Below are positions 6,439-13,640 of a DNA stretch of 64,000 nucleotides, one piece after another. The notes beneath the pieces are model-generated. The model did not search any database. It worked only from the letters and a program-made list of their open reading frames with translations, and was not told the DNA's origin. The stretch's first letter is position 1. Each line of letters begins with the position of its first letter. Made by a program: the position numbers and the translations under genes. The stretch lies in contig CP051238.1 of NCBI GenBank assembly GCA_017794925.1, forward strand, positions 2,848,957 through 2,912,956, in the 5' to 3' direction. Source of the stretch: Aestuariibacter sp. (GTDB lineage Bacteria; Pseudomonadota; Gammaproteobacteria; Enterobacterales; Alteromonadaceae).

Positions 6439-6576
6439 GTATAACAAACCGCTGTAGACACACGCCGTGCGTGCTGGGACGCTAACACAAGGGCTGCGTC
6501 ACATCGTTTCTAATATTAGCCAAGCATTTGCGTGCCCCTAAGTGGGCTTTGTGTGCAAGAGGATTGTTTGTTAAGT
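6439..6576 (+). repeat. Degenerate attC at array end
   Basis: R'' GTATAAC (6439-6445) and the resident-type pattern (ctgggacgctaacac, ttagcc, gcatttgcgtgcccctaagtgggc) are recognisable, but the expected core GCGTTAGGC reads gctttgtgt at about 6546-6554. A GTTAAGT at 6570-6576 could act as a displaced core. The site is probably inactive. Confidence 0.65.
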
Positions 6577-6877
6577 GGCACTTGATGGCGTTGTTGATCT
6601 AATAGAGAGTGTTGCCCGATTCTTTGGGCGTATAGTTTCAGAAGTGTTGGTCGAATTTCTATGCAAAGGAATGGGCTTTCTTATTTGTCGAAAATTTAAG
6701 AAAGACATAGATCCGGATGGTTTTATGGTGTTTATTGTTGGCTTCTTGTTTTGGGTTATTTTTGTGGTTTTGGTATTCGCAGCGTACGAGACTTTGGTTC
6801 AACAAATAGAAATTGATGTGTGCCTGGATAACGGAGGCAGTTTTAATCACCAGGTAAAAGAATGTTATTATGGCTAA
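6575..6877 (+). CDS. Small membrane protein, unknown (100 aa)
   Basis: One strong membrane segment (about residues 49-69, FMVFIVGFLFWVIFVVLVFA) preceded by an amphipathic N-terminus and followed by a short tail with a Cys pair (C81 and C97) that may lie in the periplasm. The best start is GTG at 6575, with agagga at 6557-6562 as a distant ribosome site, so the start is uncertain. No family recognised. It is the first gene beyond the last decayed attC. Confidence 0.6.
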   Translation: MALDGVVDLIESVARFFGRIVSEVLVEFLCKGMGFLICRKFKKDIDPDGFMVFIVGFLFWVIFVVLVFAAYETLVQQIEIDVCLDNGGSFNHQVKECYYG

Positions 6878-7012
6878 AGGTTGTAAAAGCATTGCACACC
6901 GCAAACCATCATGTTATCCGCAGAGGCAGACTGAAATACAAACATGCAGGTCGTTCCTGTTATAACGCACAGCTTTGCGTCGCAGCCGTTTTATTAGGAT
7001 TGGGAAAATACA

Positions 7013-7402
7013 GTGAAAATTTATGTGATCGCAGCGTTGGGGCTATCGCTGGCACTGAATGTTTATCAATATAAGCTTACCCCTAAAACGGCCAGTGTCG
7101 TGCTGGCTGATTCGTTTCAGGCAGAATGTATTCGACGTATGCAGTTCACTCTCGATGAGGTAAAGGTGATTGGCCCTCCATACCTTTCTGGTTATAAGGC
7201 GCTATACCTGAGCATGGCCTCAGAGGCCGATTTCAATAAAGAACTTTCAGGTTGTTTTTATGATCGATACGTTGAAGGGGTAACCGTGGAAAATCTGGCT
7301 GAAAAGGTTCACTTTATGCGCTCGACAGGTATACACAACATTACCTTTTTCAAAGGTGCATCGACGGATGAATTTACTGTTTATGGCCAGGGGAAAGGAT
7401 GA
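7013..7402 (+). CDS. Exported or membrane-anchored protein, unknown (129 aa)
   Basis: N-terminal hydrophobic segment (residues 4-18) that could be a signal anchor, followed by a soluble, mixed alpha/beta domain with three cysteines (about C42, C83). No family recognised. Start GTG at 7013 follows tgggaaaatac, a weak ribosome site. It ends just before the GNAT gene at 7406, so the two may be co-transcribed. Confidence 0.65.
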   Translation: MKIYVIAALGLSLALNVYQYKLTPKTASVVLADSFQAECIRRMQFTLDEVKVIGPPYLSGYKALYLSMASEADFNKELSGCFYDRYVEGVTVENLAEKVHFMRSTGIHNITFFKGASTDEFTVYGQGKG

Positions 7403-7405
7403 TGT

Positions 7406-7906
7406 GTGAGTAACATGAGTATTCGTGTGCTAACACATCATGATTGGCCGCAGTACAAACAGTTAAGGTTAAGGGCGTTAAAAGAATCACCTGAAGCGTT
7501 TGATGCAACGCTTGAAAGTGAATTGCGTTTTTCTGATACTGAGTGGCGGTCGCGGCTGGATCCCTCACATCGTAAAACCCATGCGCTACCACTGATTGCT
7601 GAGTTCGACTGCGCGCCTACAGGCTTGGTGTGGGGTGCGGTAGACGTGTTAAACCCTAATACGGCTTCGGTGTATCAAATGTGGGTTGCAAACGTCGCCC
7701 GGGGTAAAGGCGTCGGCCGGGCGTTGCTCTATACTGTCATTGCCTGGGCGAGGGAGCTACAGCTTGAACAACTTATGCTTTCAGTGAACAAAAATAATTC
7801 AGCAGCGTTATCTTTGTATGAGTCTGTGGGTTTTCAACCCGTTTTTGCTACAAGTCCAGTCCTTGCCAAAGGAGTTCAAAGCCTGCGATTCAATGTATGG
7901 CGTTAA
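7406..7906 (+). CDS. GNAT family N-acetyltransferase
   Basis: 166-aa GNAT acetyltransferase. The acetyl-CoA pyrophosphate loop is R99-G-K-G-V-G104 (VARGKGVGRALL), preceded by beta4 VYQMWV (89-94) and followed by the motif B region LMLSVNKNNSAALSLYESVGFQPV. The substrate is unknown. Start is GTG 7406 with aaagga at 7394-7399; an ATG at 7415 is possible. It is the first of several GNAT genes in this region, which are not close copies of each other. Confidence 0.88.
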   Translation: MSNMSIRVLTHHDWPQYKQLRLRALKESPEAFDATLESELRFSDTEWRSRLDPSHRKTHALPLIAEFDCAPTGLVWGAVDVLNPNTASVYQMWVANVARGKGVGRALLYTVIAWARELQLEQLMLSVNKNNSAALSLYESVGFQPVFATSPVLAKGVQSLRFNVWR

Positions 7907-7977
7907 GCCTGAGCTAAAACGTCGAATAAGTGTTTGCGTGTCAGATAACGGGCTAAAGGTTTACTCAGGCCTAAGCG
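7901..7977. repeat. Long imperfect inverted repeat after GNAT gene
   Basis: CGTTAAGCCTGAG (7901-7913) is matched by CTCAGGCCTAAGCG (7964-7977) with one bulge and one mismatch, separated by about 50 bases. There is no T-tract, so it is not a standard terminator. It overlaps the stop codon of the GNAT gene. Confidence 0.5.
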
Positions 7978-8069
7978 TATGAAATTGAGAACCTGTGATA
8001 TGCTGAATGAAATGACATTGTAGCTTTGTCTTTTAATCGGCTTCGATGTGGTCACAGTAAGGACATAGA

Positions 8070-8477
8070 ATGAGAATTCATATTGATGTTGAAGTACGCG
8101 CGACGAAAGACAAGGTCTGGCAAGCTTATACGTCAGCCGAAGACATTGTTAACTGGAATTTTGCTTCAGACGATTGGCATACTACAACGGCAGCGGTAGA
8201 TCTGCGAGTAGGAGGCCGTTTTGCTTCTCGAATGGAAGCAAAAGACGGCAGCATGGGTTTTGACTTTGAAGGAGTTTATACCAACGTTATCGTGGGTGAG
8301 TTAATTGAATATGAGTTCGGCGGAAGAATGGCGAGTATTGAATTCGCTGAAACAATCTCAGGTACTCATGTGGCGATTGCTTTTGATGCAGAAGACGAGC
8401 ACCCCGTTGAGCTACAGAAAAATGGCTGGCAAGCCATTCTCAATAACTTCAAAAACTATGTTGAAAATCAACACTGA
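8070..8477 (+). CDS. SRPBCC/AHSA1-like protein
   Basis: 135-aa START-like (SRPBCC) ligand-binding fold of the activator-of-Hsp90 ATPase homolog type. The pattern V-VRATKDKVWQAYTSAEDI-NWNFASDDWH (about residues 8-37), VDLRVGGRFASRMEAKDGSMGFDFEG (44-69) and the C-terminal NGWQAILNNFKNYVE helix (118-132) fit. These bacterial proteins are usually annotated without a defined ligand. The ATG at 8070 follows aaggac at 8061-8066. It may share a transcript with the two small membrane proteins downstream. Confidence 0.85.
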   Translation: MRIHIDVEVRATKDKVWQAYTSAEDIVNWNFASDDWHTTTAAVDLRVGGRFASRMEAKDGSMGFDFEGVYTNVIVGELIEYEFGGRMASIEFAETISGTHVAIAFDAEDEHPVELQKNGWQAILNNFKNYVENQH

Positions 8478-8528
8478 CATCGTATTCAACTATCACGAAT
8501 GGTGGGTTAAAAACGTTAAGGACAACGA

Positions 8529-8726
8529 ATGAAAGTTTTATGGTCGTCATTAAACAATCGTGAAAAAGCGAACCGCTCGTTCTTTATCGCGCCATTCTGT
8601 TTGTTATTTTATTTATTCGACACGCTGATTTTAATTTTTGGTTATGCAATGCCACTTATTTGCTGCTCTCTGTTTGTGCTTCAGGGGCTTTTTTATCGCT
8701 GGCGGGCGAATAAAGAGTCTGTATAG
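8529..8726 (+). CDS. Small membrane protein (65 aa)
   Basis: Two hydrophobic segments (about residues 18-37 and 38-57) form a short hairpin with basic ends. No family recognised. A clear aagga ribosome site (8518-8522) supports the ATG at 8529. It lies 51 bases after the SRPBCC gene and 12 bases before the next membrane-protein gene, so all three are probably transcribed together. Confidence 0.65.
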   Translation: MKVLWSSLNNREKANRSFFIAPFCLLFYLFDTLILIFGYAMPLICCSLFVLQGLFYRWRANKESV

Positions 8727-8738
8727 CGGTAGCAGGGC

Positions 8739-9161
8739 ATGTTAGCACGGGCATCGATGACGTATGTAACCTGGATGCTGGGTTGTCTTACTCTGGTTGT
8801 TATTGGGTATTGGTTCAGTGTGCCGTGGCTTCTTATACCGGGCAGTATTGCTTGCATCTTTGTGCCACCAGAGCGCGTCAGAGTGTCGTTGCTGCGTATT
8901 CAATCTCAACCACTTCCGCCCAAGCTTGCCTGGAAAATAATCTTGATCCTGTTGTTACCACCTTCACTTTTTGGCCTTTGGTTTGCTTTTCAGGTTGAGC
9001 CAGAGATTGGGCAGCACAGAGCGAATGTCGTTGTAGTTTGGATGCTGTTTTATTGTCTCTTTCCCTTGTGTTTATATGCTTATTGGTTTTTAAATTTACG
9101 TTCCTGGATACGCCACCACAACAGATTGGCGGACAGGAAAGCCCGTAATACAGAGGCGTGA
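8739..9161 (+). CDS. Membrane protein, unknown (140 aa)
   Basis: Four probable membrane segments (about residues 8-25, 27-43, 65-83 and 98-121) and a basic, Arg-rich C-terminal tail. No family recognised. Start could be ATG 8739 or ATG 8757; neither has a strong ribosome site (gcaggg at 8731-8736 favours 8739). It closes the SRPBCC-membrane protein group. Confidence 0.65.
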   Translation: MLARASMTYVTWMLGCLTLVVIGYWFSVPWLLIPGSIACIFVPPERVRVSLLRIQSQPLPPKLAWKIILILLLPPSLFGLWFAFQVEPEIGQHRANVVVVWMLFYCLFPLCLYAYWFLNLRSWIRHHNRLADRKARNTEA

Positions 9162-9181
9162 GCGAGTGCCTGTCGGCTAAA

Positions 9182-9217
9182 TGTCAGTTGATTGTCAGCC
9201 TCGCGTCATTACCGACA
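9182..9217 (+). promoter_or_regulatory. Putative XRE operator, copy 1
   Basis: TGTCAG (9182-9187), TGTCAG (9193-9198) and the inverted CCGACA (9212-9217), with start-to-start spacings of 11 and 19 bases. It lies 54 bases before the XRE gene at 9272. The same arrangement precedes the paralogous XRE gene at 12001. Confidence 0.6.
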
Positions 9218-9271
9218 ATGGGCTAACTGGTATATAGTGCGCATGGAATTATTACGTAAAAGGCAAAAGCA

Positions 9272-9778
9272 GTGAAATCATTAAGGCTTAAAAAGCACTG
9301 GTCTCAGGAACAACTGGCGCAATTAAGTGGGCTCAATGTGCGCACCATTCAGCGCGTAGAAAAGGGTGATAATGTGGGTATGGAGTCCCTGAAATCCTTA
9401 GCGGCGGTATTTGAGATTTCGCCTGATGAACTACTTGCTGCCATTAACAGTGAAAATGGCCAACAACCTGAGGGTGCGACACCATCTAATGTTGAAGCAA
9501 CCGCACTTCAGAAAGCGAAAGACAAAGCCAAATTAATTAAATACTTTTACGCATTCACTGCGTATTTAATTGCGATGTTCCTGCTCTTTATGTTGCCCAA
9601 TTATAATGACGGCGAAAATACAGGGCCTTTGGTGGTGGTATTTTTGTCGTTTTGCGTGATGATTGCTGGGTTTGCGTTTTACGTCTTTCAGCCGTTTGGC
9701 GAGGCGTGGGAAAATAAAAAAGCGAAACAACTTTTAGCCGAACAAAAAGAGCATCATGGCGACACCCCTTCACAGTAA
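9272..9778 (+). CDS. Membrane-tethered XRE regulator (HTH + 2TM)
   Basis: 168-aa protein. The N-terminal Cro/C1-type HTH (residues about 3-55: KKHWSQEQLAQLSGLNVRTIQRVEKG) contains the RTIQR-E-G recognition-helix signature. A linker and a C-terminal pair of membrane helices follow (about residues 94-110 and 119-137), resembling the 2TM domain found in many such proteins. It probably regulates transcription from the membrane, but no target is known. GTG start at 9272. A conserved TGTCrG/CCGACA element 54 bases upstream suggests autoregulation. Its end overlaps the DUF4304-like gene by 23 bases. Confidence 0.82.
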   Translation: MKSLRLKKHWSQEQLAQLSGLNVRTIQRVEKGDNVGMESLKSLAAVFEISPDELLAAINSENGQQPEGATPSNVEATALQKAKDKAKLIKYFYAFTAYLIAMFLLFMLPNYNDGENTGPLVVVFLSFCVMIAGFAFYVFQPFGEAWENKKAKQLLAEQKEHHGDTPSQ

Positions 9779-10397
9779 ACTTATTAATAAAGCCGCGCGG
9801 GACATTCTCAAGCCCATTGGCGTTGTCCGTAAGGGCCAATCCCGCCTGTGGCTGGACGACAATGGGTGCTGGCTCACACTGGTTGAGTTTCAGCCCTCAA
9901 GCTGGTCTAAGGGAACCTATCTGAATGTGGGTATTTGCTGGTTATGGTACCCAAAGGATTCTTTTTCCTTTGACATTGGCGACCGCGTCAGTGGGTTTAT
10001 TGAGTTTCAGGATGAAGACACATTTCTTCCTCAGGCCAAGGCACTTGCTGAACAGGCAAAGAAACATATTCTGTCTAATCGGCTCGCGTTGTCTTCTCCC
10101 GAGGCAATAAAAACATTTGTGCTAAATAACACGGTTGGTGACAAACAACATATTTGGGCGAGTGTGAATAAAGGAATGGCGTGTTTGATTGCACGGGATT
10201 TTACTCTGGCGCATCAGCACTTTCAGGATGTTCTGGATTGCAGCGATAGCCGGGAATGGGCCGAGGACGTGAAGCGGTATGTGCAATCTCTCTTGGTTTT
10301 ATCACCTGATGAACAGCTTGATTTTGTATGCAGAGCGATAACGGAATCCCGTAAGTTAAAAAAACTCCCCGATACCGAACTACATGTTGCGAAATAA
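9756..10397 (+). CDS. DUF4304-like protein
   Basis: 213-aa soluble protein. The opening (INKAARDILKPIGVVRKGQSRLWLDDNGCWLTLVEFQPSSWSKGTYLNVGICWLW, read in parts from residues 10-64) matches the pattern of DUF4304 proteins, which have no assigned activity. The C-terminal half is helical with a TPR-like rise (ACLIARDFTLAHQHFQDVL). The ATG at 9756 lies inside the XRE gene, so the two are translationally linked and may act together. Confidence 0.7.
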   Translation: MATPLHSKLINKAARDILKPIGVVRKGQSRLWLDDNGCWLTLVEFQPSSWSKGTYLNVGICWLWYPKDSFSFDIGDRVSGFIEFQDEDTFLPQAKALAEQAKKHILSNRLALSSPEAIKTFVLNNTVGDKQHIWASVNKGMACLIARDFTLAHQHFQDVLDCSDSREWAEDVKRYVQSLLVLSPDEQLDFVCRAITESRKLKKLPDTELHVAK

Positions 10398-10655
10398 GGG
10401 TAACGGCTTTACTTCGTTTTTATACCGATAACGCTATTTTACCGATTATGACACCAAGGGATTGCTGCGGGCTGGAATCATATTTATCTATTAATCTAAG
10501 TACATAAAATAATAGTCTTTTATGCTAATTTTTGGCTAAATAGCACCTTGCTTATTTTAGCGAAAACACCGGAACCTTTATATTTAAAGGGTTGTATGTT
10601 TTGGTTTAATAATTGCTAATTTTCGAATGGATATCATCATTTAAAGGAATACAAA

Positions 10656-10916
10656 ATGAAAAAGCTACTCTCTTTTACACTATTGGTTGCGCTACTGGCG
10701 GTACTTTATTCTCAGTTTGTGGAGCTTGCATATAAGTTCGGTTTTGCCGAACTAAAGATGGTTGCTGTACTGGAAAACTCGGAAAAAATGAAAGTGAAGT
10801 GTGATGCATATGCACTTGGCTTTTTTGATGAGATCAAGCTTCAGAATAAATTCCAGAAGTGCATCAATGATTACCAAAATGAAGGCTACAAAGTCATTAG
10901 CCGTCATGATGCTTAA
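10656..10916 (+). CDS. Small exported/membrane-anchored protein (86 aa)
   Basis: N-terminal signal-like segment (KKLLSFTLLVALLAVLYS, residues 2-19) and a short soluble domain with two cysteines (C50, C71) that could form a disulfide in the periplasm. No family recognised. A good ribosome site (aaagga, 10643-10648) precedes the ATG. The 258 bases upstream hold no gene and probably the promoter; no clear boxes are asserted. Confidence 0.7.
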   Translation: MKKLLSFTLLVALLAVLYSQFVELAYKFGFAELKMVAVLENSEKMKVKCDAYALGFFDEIKLQNKFQKCINDYQNEGYKVISRHDA

Positions 10917-10950
10917 CCTTACCCACAGTTAAACACAAAAGGATCAGCGA

Positions 10951-11367
10951 ATGTATTATGGTTCGTGTTTATGTGGCGCGATTGAAGTAGAGGTACGCGG
11001 GGACATCAGCAGTATTATTCATTGCCATTGTTCGCTTTGCCGAAAAAACAGCGGTACGGCCTACGCTACCAATGGCTTTGTAAACGCCAGTGAATTCAAG
11101 TTGGTTGATCCGCAGAATAAATTGGCAACCTATCAATTTAAGCCTGGCAAAGAGCGACATTTTTGTTCGGTGTGCGCGTCGCCTGTATTTAGCTCTAATG
11201 CAGACAATCCTTCTCAGCTCAGAATTCGCTTGGGCATATTAGATTCTGATATTACTGAAAGACCGCAGTCTCATAATTTTGTGTCATCGAAAGCCAATTG
11301 GGATGATTTGGATGCAGACTTACCCCGTTACCACGGCGTTGAACCTTCGCGGCAAACGCCGCGTTAA
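10951..11367 (+). CDS. GFA/CENP-V fold zinc protein
   Basis: 138-aa GFA-domain protein (PF04828 type). The zinc-binding cysteines are in place: C6-x-C8, C25-x-C27-xx-C30 and C72-xx-C75, with the RKNSG-AYAT-GFV motif between. The family was named after a glutathione-dependent formaldehyde-activating enzyme, but most members have no shown activity, so no reaction is claimed. The ATG at 10951 has aaagga upstream (10938-10943). A second member of the family lies at 15969. Confidence 0.88.
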   Translation: MYYGSCLCGAIEVEVRGDISSIIHCHCSLCRKNSGTAYATNGFVNASEFKLVDPQNKLATYQFKPGKERHFCSVCASPVFSSNADNPSQLRIRLGILDSDITERPQSHNFVSSKANWDDLDADLPRYHGVEPSRQTPR

Positions 11368-11382
11368 CAGAACAGGTTTATT

Positions 11383-11877
11383 ATGATTACCCTTAGAGAT
11401 TTTGAGTCAGGCGATGCGCAGCGGTTGGTCACAATTTTAAATGACAGTGCCGTAAACGCGTTTTTATCAACAAAGATCCCGTTGCCATACAAGCACGAAG
11501 ATGCGCTCTGGTGGATAGAAGAGGGGAGCCGGGGTGAGCTAATAAAAGCGATTTCTGTTGATGGCGTACTGGTGGGTTGCATTGGTGTGAATCGGGGGGA
11601 CTTTGAGTATCAGCGCTCCGGTGAAATAGGTTATTGGTTGGCTAAAGACCACTGGCGGCAGGGCATTATGACTCAGGCCATTCAAAAGCTAACGGCACAG
11701 GTGTTTGCTAATACCGATATTGTTCGCATTTTTGGTTGCGTGTTTTCAGGGAATCAGCCATCCATGCAGTTGTTGCTGAACGCTGGCTTTGAATTGGAAG
11801 CTATCCTTAAACATGCAATCTTCAAACAGGGGCAGTTTTACGATAGTCATGTTTTCGCTAAGTTAAAGCCAGATTAG
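11383..11877 (+). CDS. GNAT N-acetyltransferase, RimJ/RimL type
   Basis: 164-aa acetyltransferase of the RimJ/RimL-like (Acetyltransf_3) subtype: the opening ITLRDFESGDAQRL, the E-GYWLAKDHWRQGIMTQAI acetyl-CoA loop (R92-Q-G-I), and the C-terminal N-PSMQLLLNAGFELEAILKHA motif B. Proteins of this type acetylate N-termini or small molecules; the substrate here is unknown. It starts 15 bases after the GFA gene, so the two are probably co-transcribed. The ATG at 11383 follows acaggtt, a weak ribosome site. Confidence 0.88.
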   Translation: MITLRDFESGDAQRLVTILNDSAVNAFLSTKIPLPYKHEDALWWIEEGSRGELIKAISVDGVLVGCIGVNRGDFEYQRSGEIGYWLAKDHWRQGIMTQAIQKLTAQVFANTDIVRIFGCVFSGNQPSMQLLLNAGFELEAILKHAIFKQGQFYDSHVFAKLKPD

Positions 11878-11914
11878 TGACAGAGTGAGTGTTTTCATCG
11901 CATTGAACCGGTAT

Positions 11915-11950
11915 TGTCGGGTGAATGTCGGGGGCATTTCGTCACCGACA
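11915..11950 (+). promoter_or_regulatory. Putative XRE operator, copy 2
   Basis: TGTCGG (11915-11920), TGTCGG (11926-11931) and the inverted CCGACA (11945-11950), with the same 11- and 19-base spacings as copy 1. It lies 50 bases before the XRE gene at 12001. Confidence 0.6.
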
Positions 11951-12000
11951 GTCCTAAAATAAAGGGATAGTCAGATTCGAGCGCACCAAAGGCCGTACTT

Positions 12001-12465
12001 ATGATCCTAAAACAACTTCGTATTAGCCGTCGTTTATCGCAAGAGCAATTGGCGGTAATGTCGGGGCTGAATGTCAGAACCATTCAGCGTATTGAAAGCG
12101 GTGCGAATGCCAGTTTGGAATCGCAAAAGTGTCTGGCGGCTGCGCTTAATGTCACTATTGATACATTGAATCAGGAGAACCTGACTATGGATAAACATTC
12201 CGATAACTGGAAGCACTTACCACTGATATTAAAAGTGTGGTTTACGATTAATTTTCTGCAACTACAACCTGTTCGTCATACGGCAGTCAGGGCTGAGATA
12301 CTTGGACATGTCTTTGGCGTGCTATTTTGCATCATGGGACTGTATCACGAGGCTGCACTAGTGGGGGGCCTGATTATGCTCGGTACCGGCTATTTGTTTA
12401 CCGGGTTGAAATGGCAGGGCGATAAGTATGAAATTTGGTACGACGCGCCGTCACAACATGATTAA
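12001..12465 (+). CDS. Membrane-tethered XRE regulator (HTH + 2TM), paralogue
   Basis: 154-aa paralogue of the 9272 protein. The N-terminal HTH (residues about 3-58: LRISRRLSQEQLAVMSGLNVRTIQRIESG) shares the LNVRTIQR recognition helix, and the C-terminal half has two membrane segments (about residues 98-117 and 119-137). The body between them differs from the first copy, so this is an old duplication or a separate acquisition. It is preceded by the same TGTCrG/CCGACA element. Start: ATG at 12001, with no strong ribosome site. Confidence 0.8.
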   Translation: MILKQLRISRRLSQEQLAVMSGLNVRTIQRIESGANASLESQKCLAAALNVTIDTLNQENLTMDKHSDNWKHLPLILKVWFTINFLQLQPVRHTAVRAEILGHVFGVLFCIMGLYHEAALVGGLIMLGTGYLFTGLKWQGDKYEIWYDAPSQHD

Positions 12466-12497
12466 CTTGTCAAAATTTTGGATTACGCTGCTTCACC

Positions 12498-12752
12498 ATG
12501 GATAGTTTCACAATAAGTCGTATACATACGTCAAATGGCATATTTCGGTTAGCTGGCCATTATAGCCAGTGCATTGAGACACCTGGTGGAATGCATAATC
12601 AAACAGCACAGTTAGCCTATAGCAAAGCGGAGTTTATGGGCAGTGATGGCTGGTGTGAGATGGACCTGAATAACCCGCACGCCCAGAATGTGTTAGCAAA
12701 CATTGAAGAAGAAATCAGAGCGCATCTTGATAAACGTCGGTTGTCGGAATGA
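12498..12752 (+). CDS. Hypothetical protein (84 aa)
   Basis: Small soluble protein with no signal or membrane segment and no recognised family. It begins with alternating residues suggesting beta strands (SFTISRIHTSNGIFRLAG) and ends in a charged helix (ANIEEEIRAHLDKRRLS). The stop overlaps the start of the downstream GNAT gene (ATGA overlap at 12749-12752), so the two are translationally linked and may be functionally paired. Confidence 0.65.
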   Translation: MDSFTISRIHTSNGIFRLAGHYSQCIETPGGMHNQTAQLAYSKAEFMGSDGWCEMDLNNPHAQNVLANIEEEIRAHLDKRRLSE

Positions 12753-13207
12753 GCGTGCATATTCGGTCTGCGTGTGAGTCCGATCTACCGCATATTGCAG
12801 CGTTAGTTGGTTCGTTGTCGGGTTTTTATCTGGATGACCCGGACGCGCTGATGCCTGAATGGTTAGCAGATAGCATAACGATTCAGGCTTTTCAGCGCAG
12901 GTTAGCCTGCACTGATTATGTAGCGTTTGTCTGTGAAGTCGATAATGATATTGCAGGTTATATTTGCCTAAAAGATCAGACTCACGTTTACCACCTGTTT
13001 GTGGCAGAACGCTTTCAGGGGCAGGGCGTTGCACGCGCTTTGTGGAACCGGGCACTAACTCTTACTGGCGGCGAAGTGATTACAGTCAGGTCGTCTCTAC
13101 ACGCAGTGCCGGTATACACGTCGTTTGGGTTTATCACGTCTGGTAATGCTGGGCGTATAGCGGGGATAGCATTTCAGCCGATGATCTTTACGCGTAAACC
13201 TGAGTGA
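12749..13207 (+). CDS. GNAT N-acetyltransferase
   Basis: 152-aa GNAT protein: HLFVAERFQGQGVARALWNRAL holds the acetyl-CoA loop (Q90-G-Q-G93), and HAVPVYTSFGFITSG is motif B. Substrate unknown. Its ATG overlaps the stop of the preceding 84-aa gene by four bases. Confidence 0.87.
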   Translation: MSVHIRSACESDLPHIAALVGSLSGFYLDDPDALMPEWLADSITIQAFQRRLACTDYVAFVCEVDNDIAGYICLKDQTHVYHLFVAERFQGQGVARALWNRALTLTGGEVITVRSSLHAVPVYTSFGFITSGNAGRIAGIAFQPMIFTRKPE

Positions 13208-13277
13208 GCAGCGTAATTTTGCTTACTTAGCTATGGGGCTGTCGCATGCGAATTGTCTGGACTATAACAAGGTTAGT

Positions 13278-13601
13278 ATGTTTAACGAGGATATGGCTTT
13301 GATTGAATTATTACTTGGCGCTGTATGGCTCGTCCTTATGCTACGCGCAGCCATGGCAGAATATCAGTACTATCAGTCGGTAAAGCAATTTGAGCCTGTT
13401 ATTTGGCAGCAATTAGGGGCGCCTGCATGGTTTAAAATACCCATGGTATTTGTGTCCGGAGAAGGCAACCGATTGTTGAAACAGGTAACGCATGACAAGG
13501 TGCGTAGTCTGGCTGTGAAGCACCGTCAAACCGGATTGCAGTTTATTACTTACGTGGTTATTGTGCTGGTGAGTGCGACGGTATTTTTTAAATTTGCCTA
13601 A
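13278..13601 (+). CDS. UspB-like membrane protein
   Basis: About 107 aa from the ATG at 13278 (aagg at 13269-13272); an upstream ATG at 13233 would add 15 residues. One membrane helix at the N-terminus, a soluble middle (FEPVIWQQLGAPAWFK), a basic stretch (HDKVRSLAVKHRQTG), and a C-terminal membrane helix. This layout recalls UspB, the two-TM universal stress protein B, but similarity is low and the name is tentative. Confidence 0.65.
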   Translation: MFNEDMALIELLLGAVWLVLMLRAAMAEYQYYQSVKQFEPVIWQQLGAPAWFKIPMVFVSGEGNRLLKQVTHDKVRSLAVKHRQTGLQFITYVVIVLVSATVFFKFA

Positions 13602-13640
13602 TTGGCACTTCCGCTATCACCATTAGTTAAAAGGACATGG

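Noticed and set aside
1..6576. Regularly spaced repeats resembling a CRISPR array
   Set aside because: The repeats are 63-138 bases, internally palindromic with RYYYAAC/GTTRRRY ends, and the spacers are whole genes. They are attC sites.
7901..7977. attC site after the first GNAT gene
   Set aside because: The box order is reversed (GTT first, then CTAAGC), which cannot be an attC on either strand.
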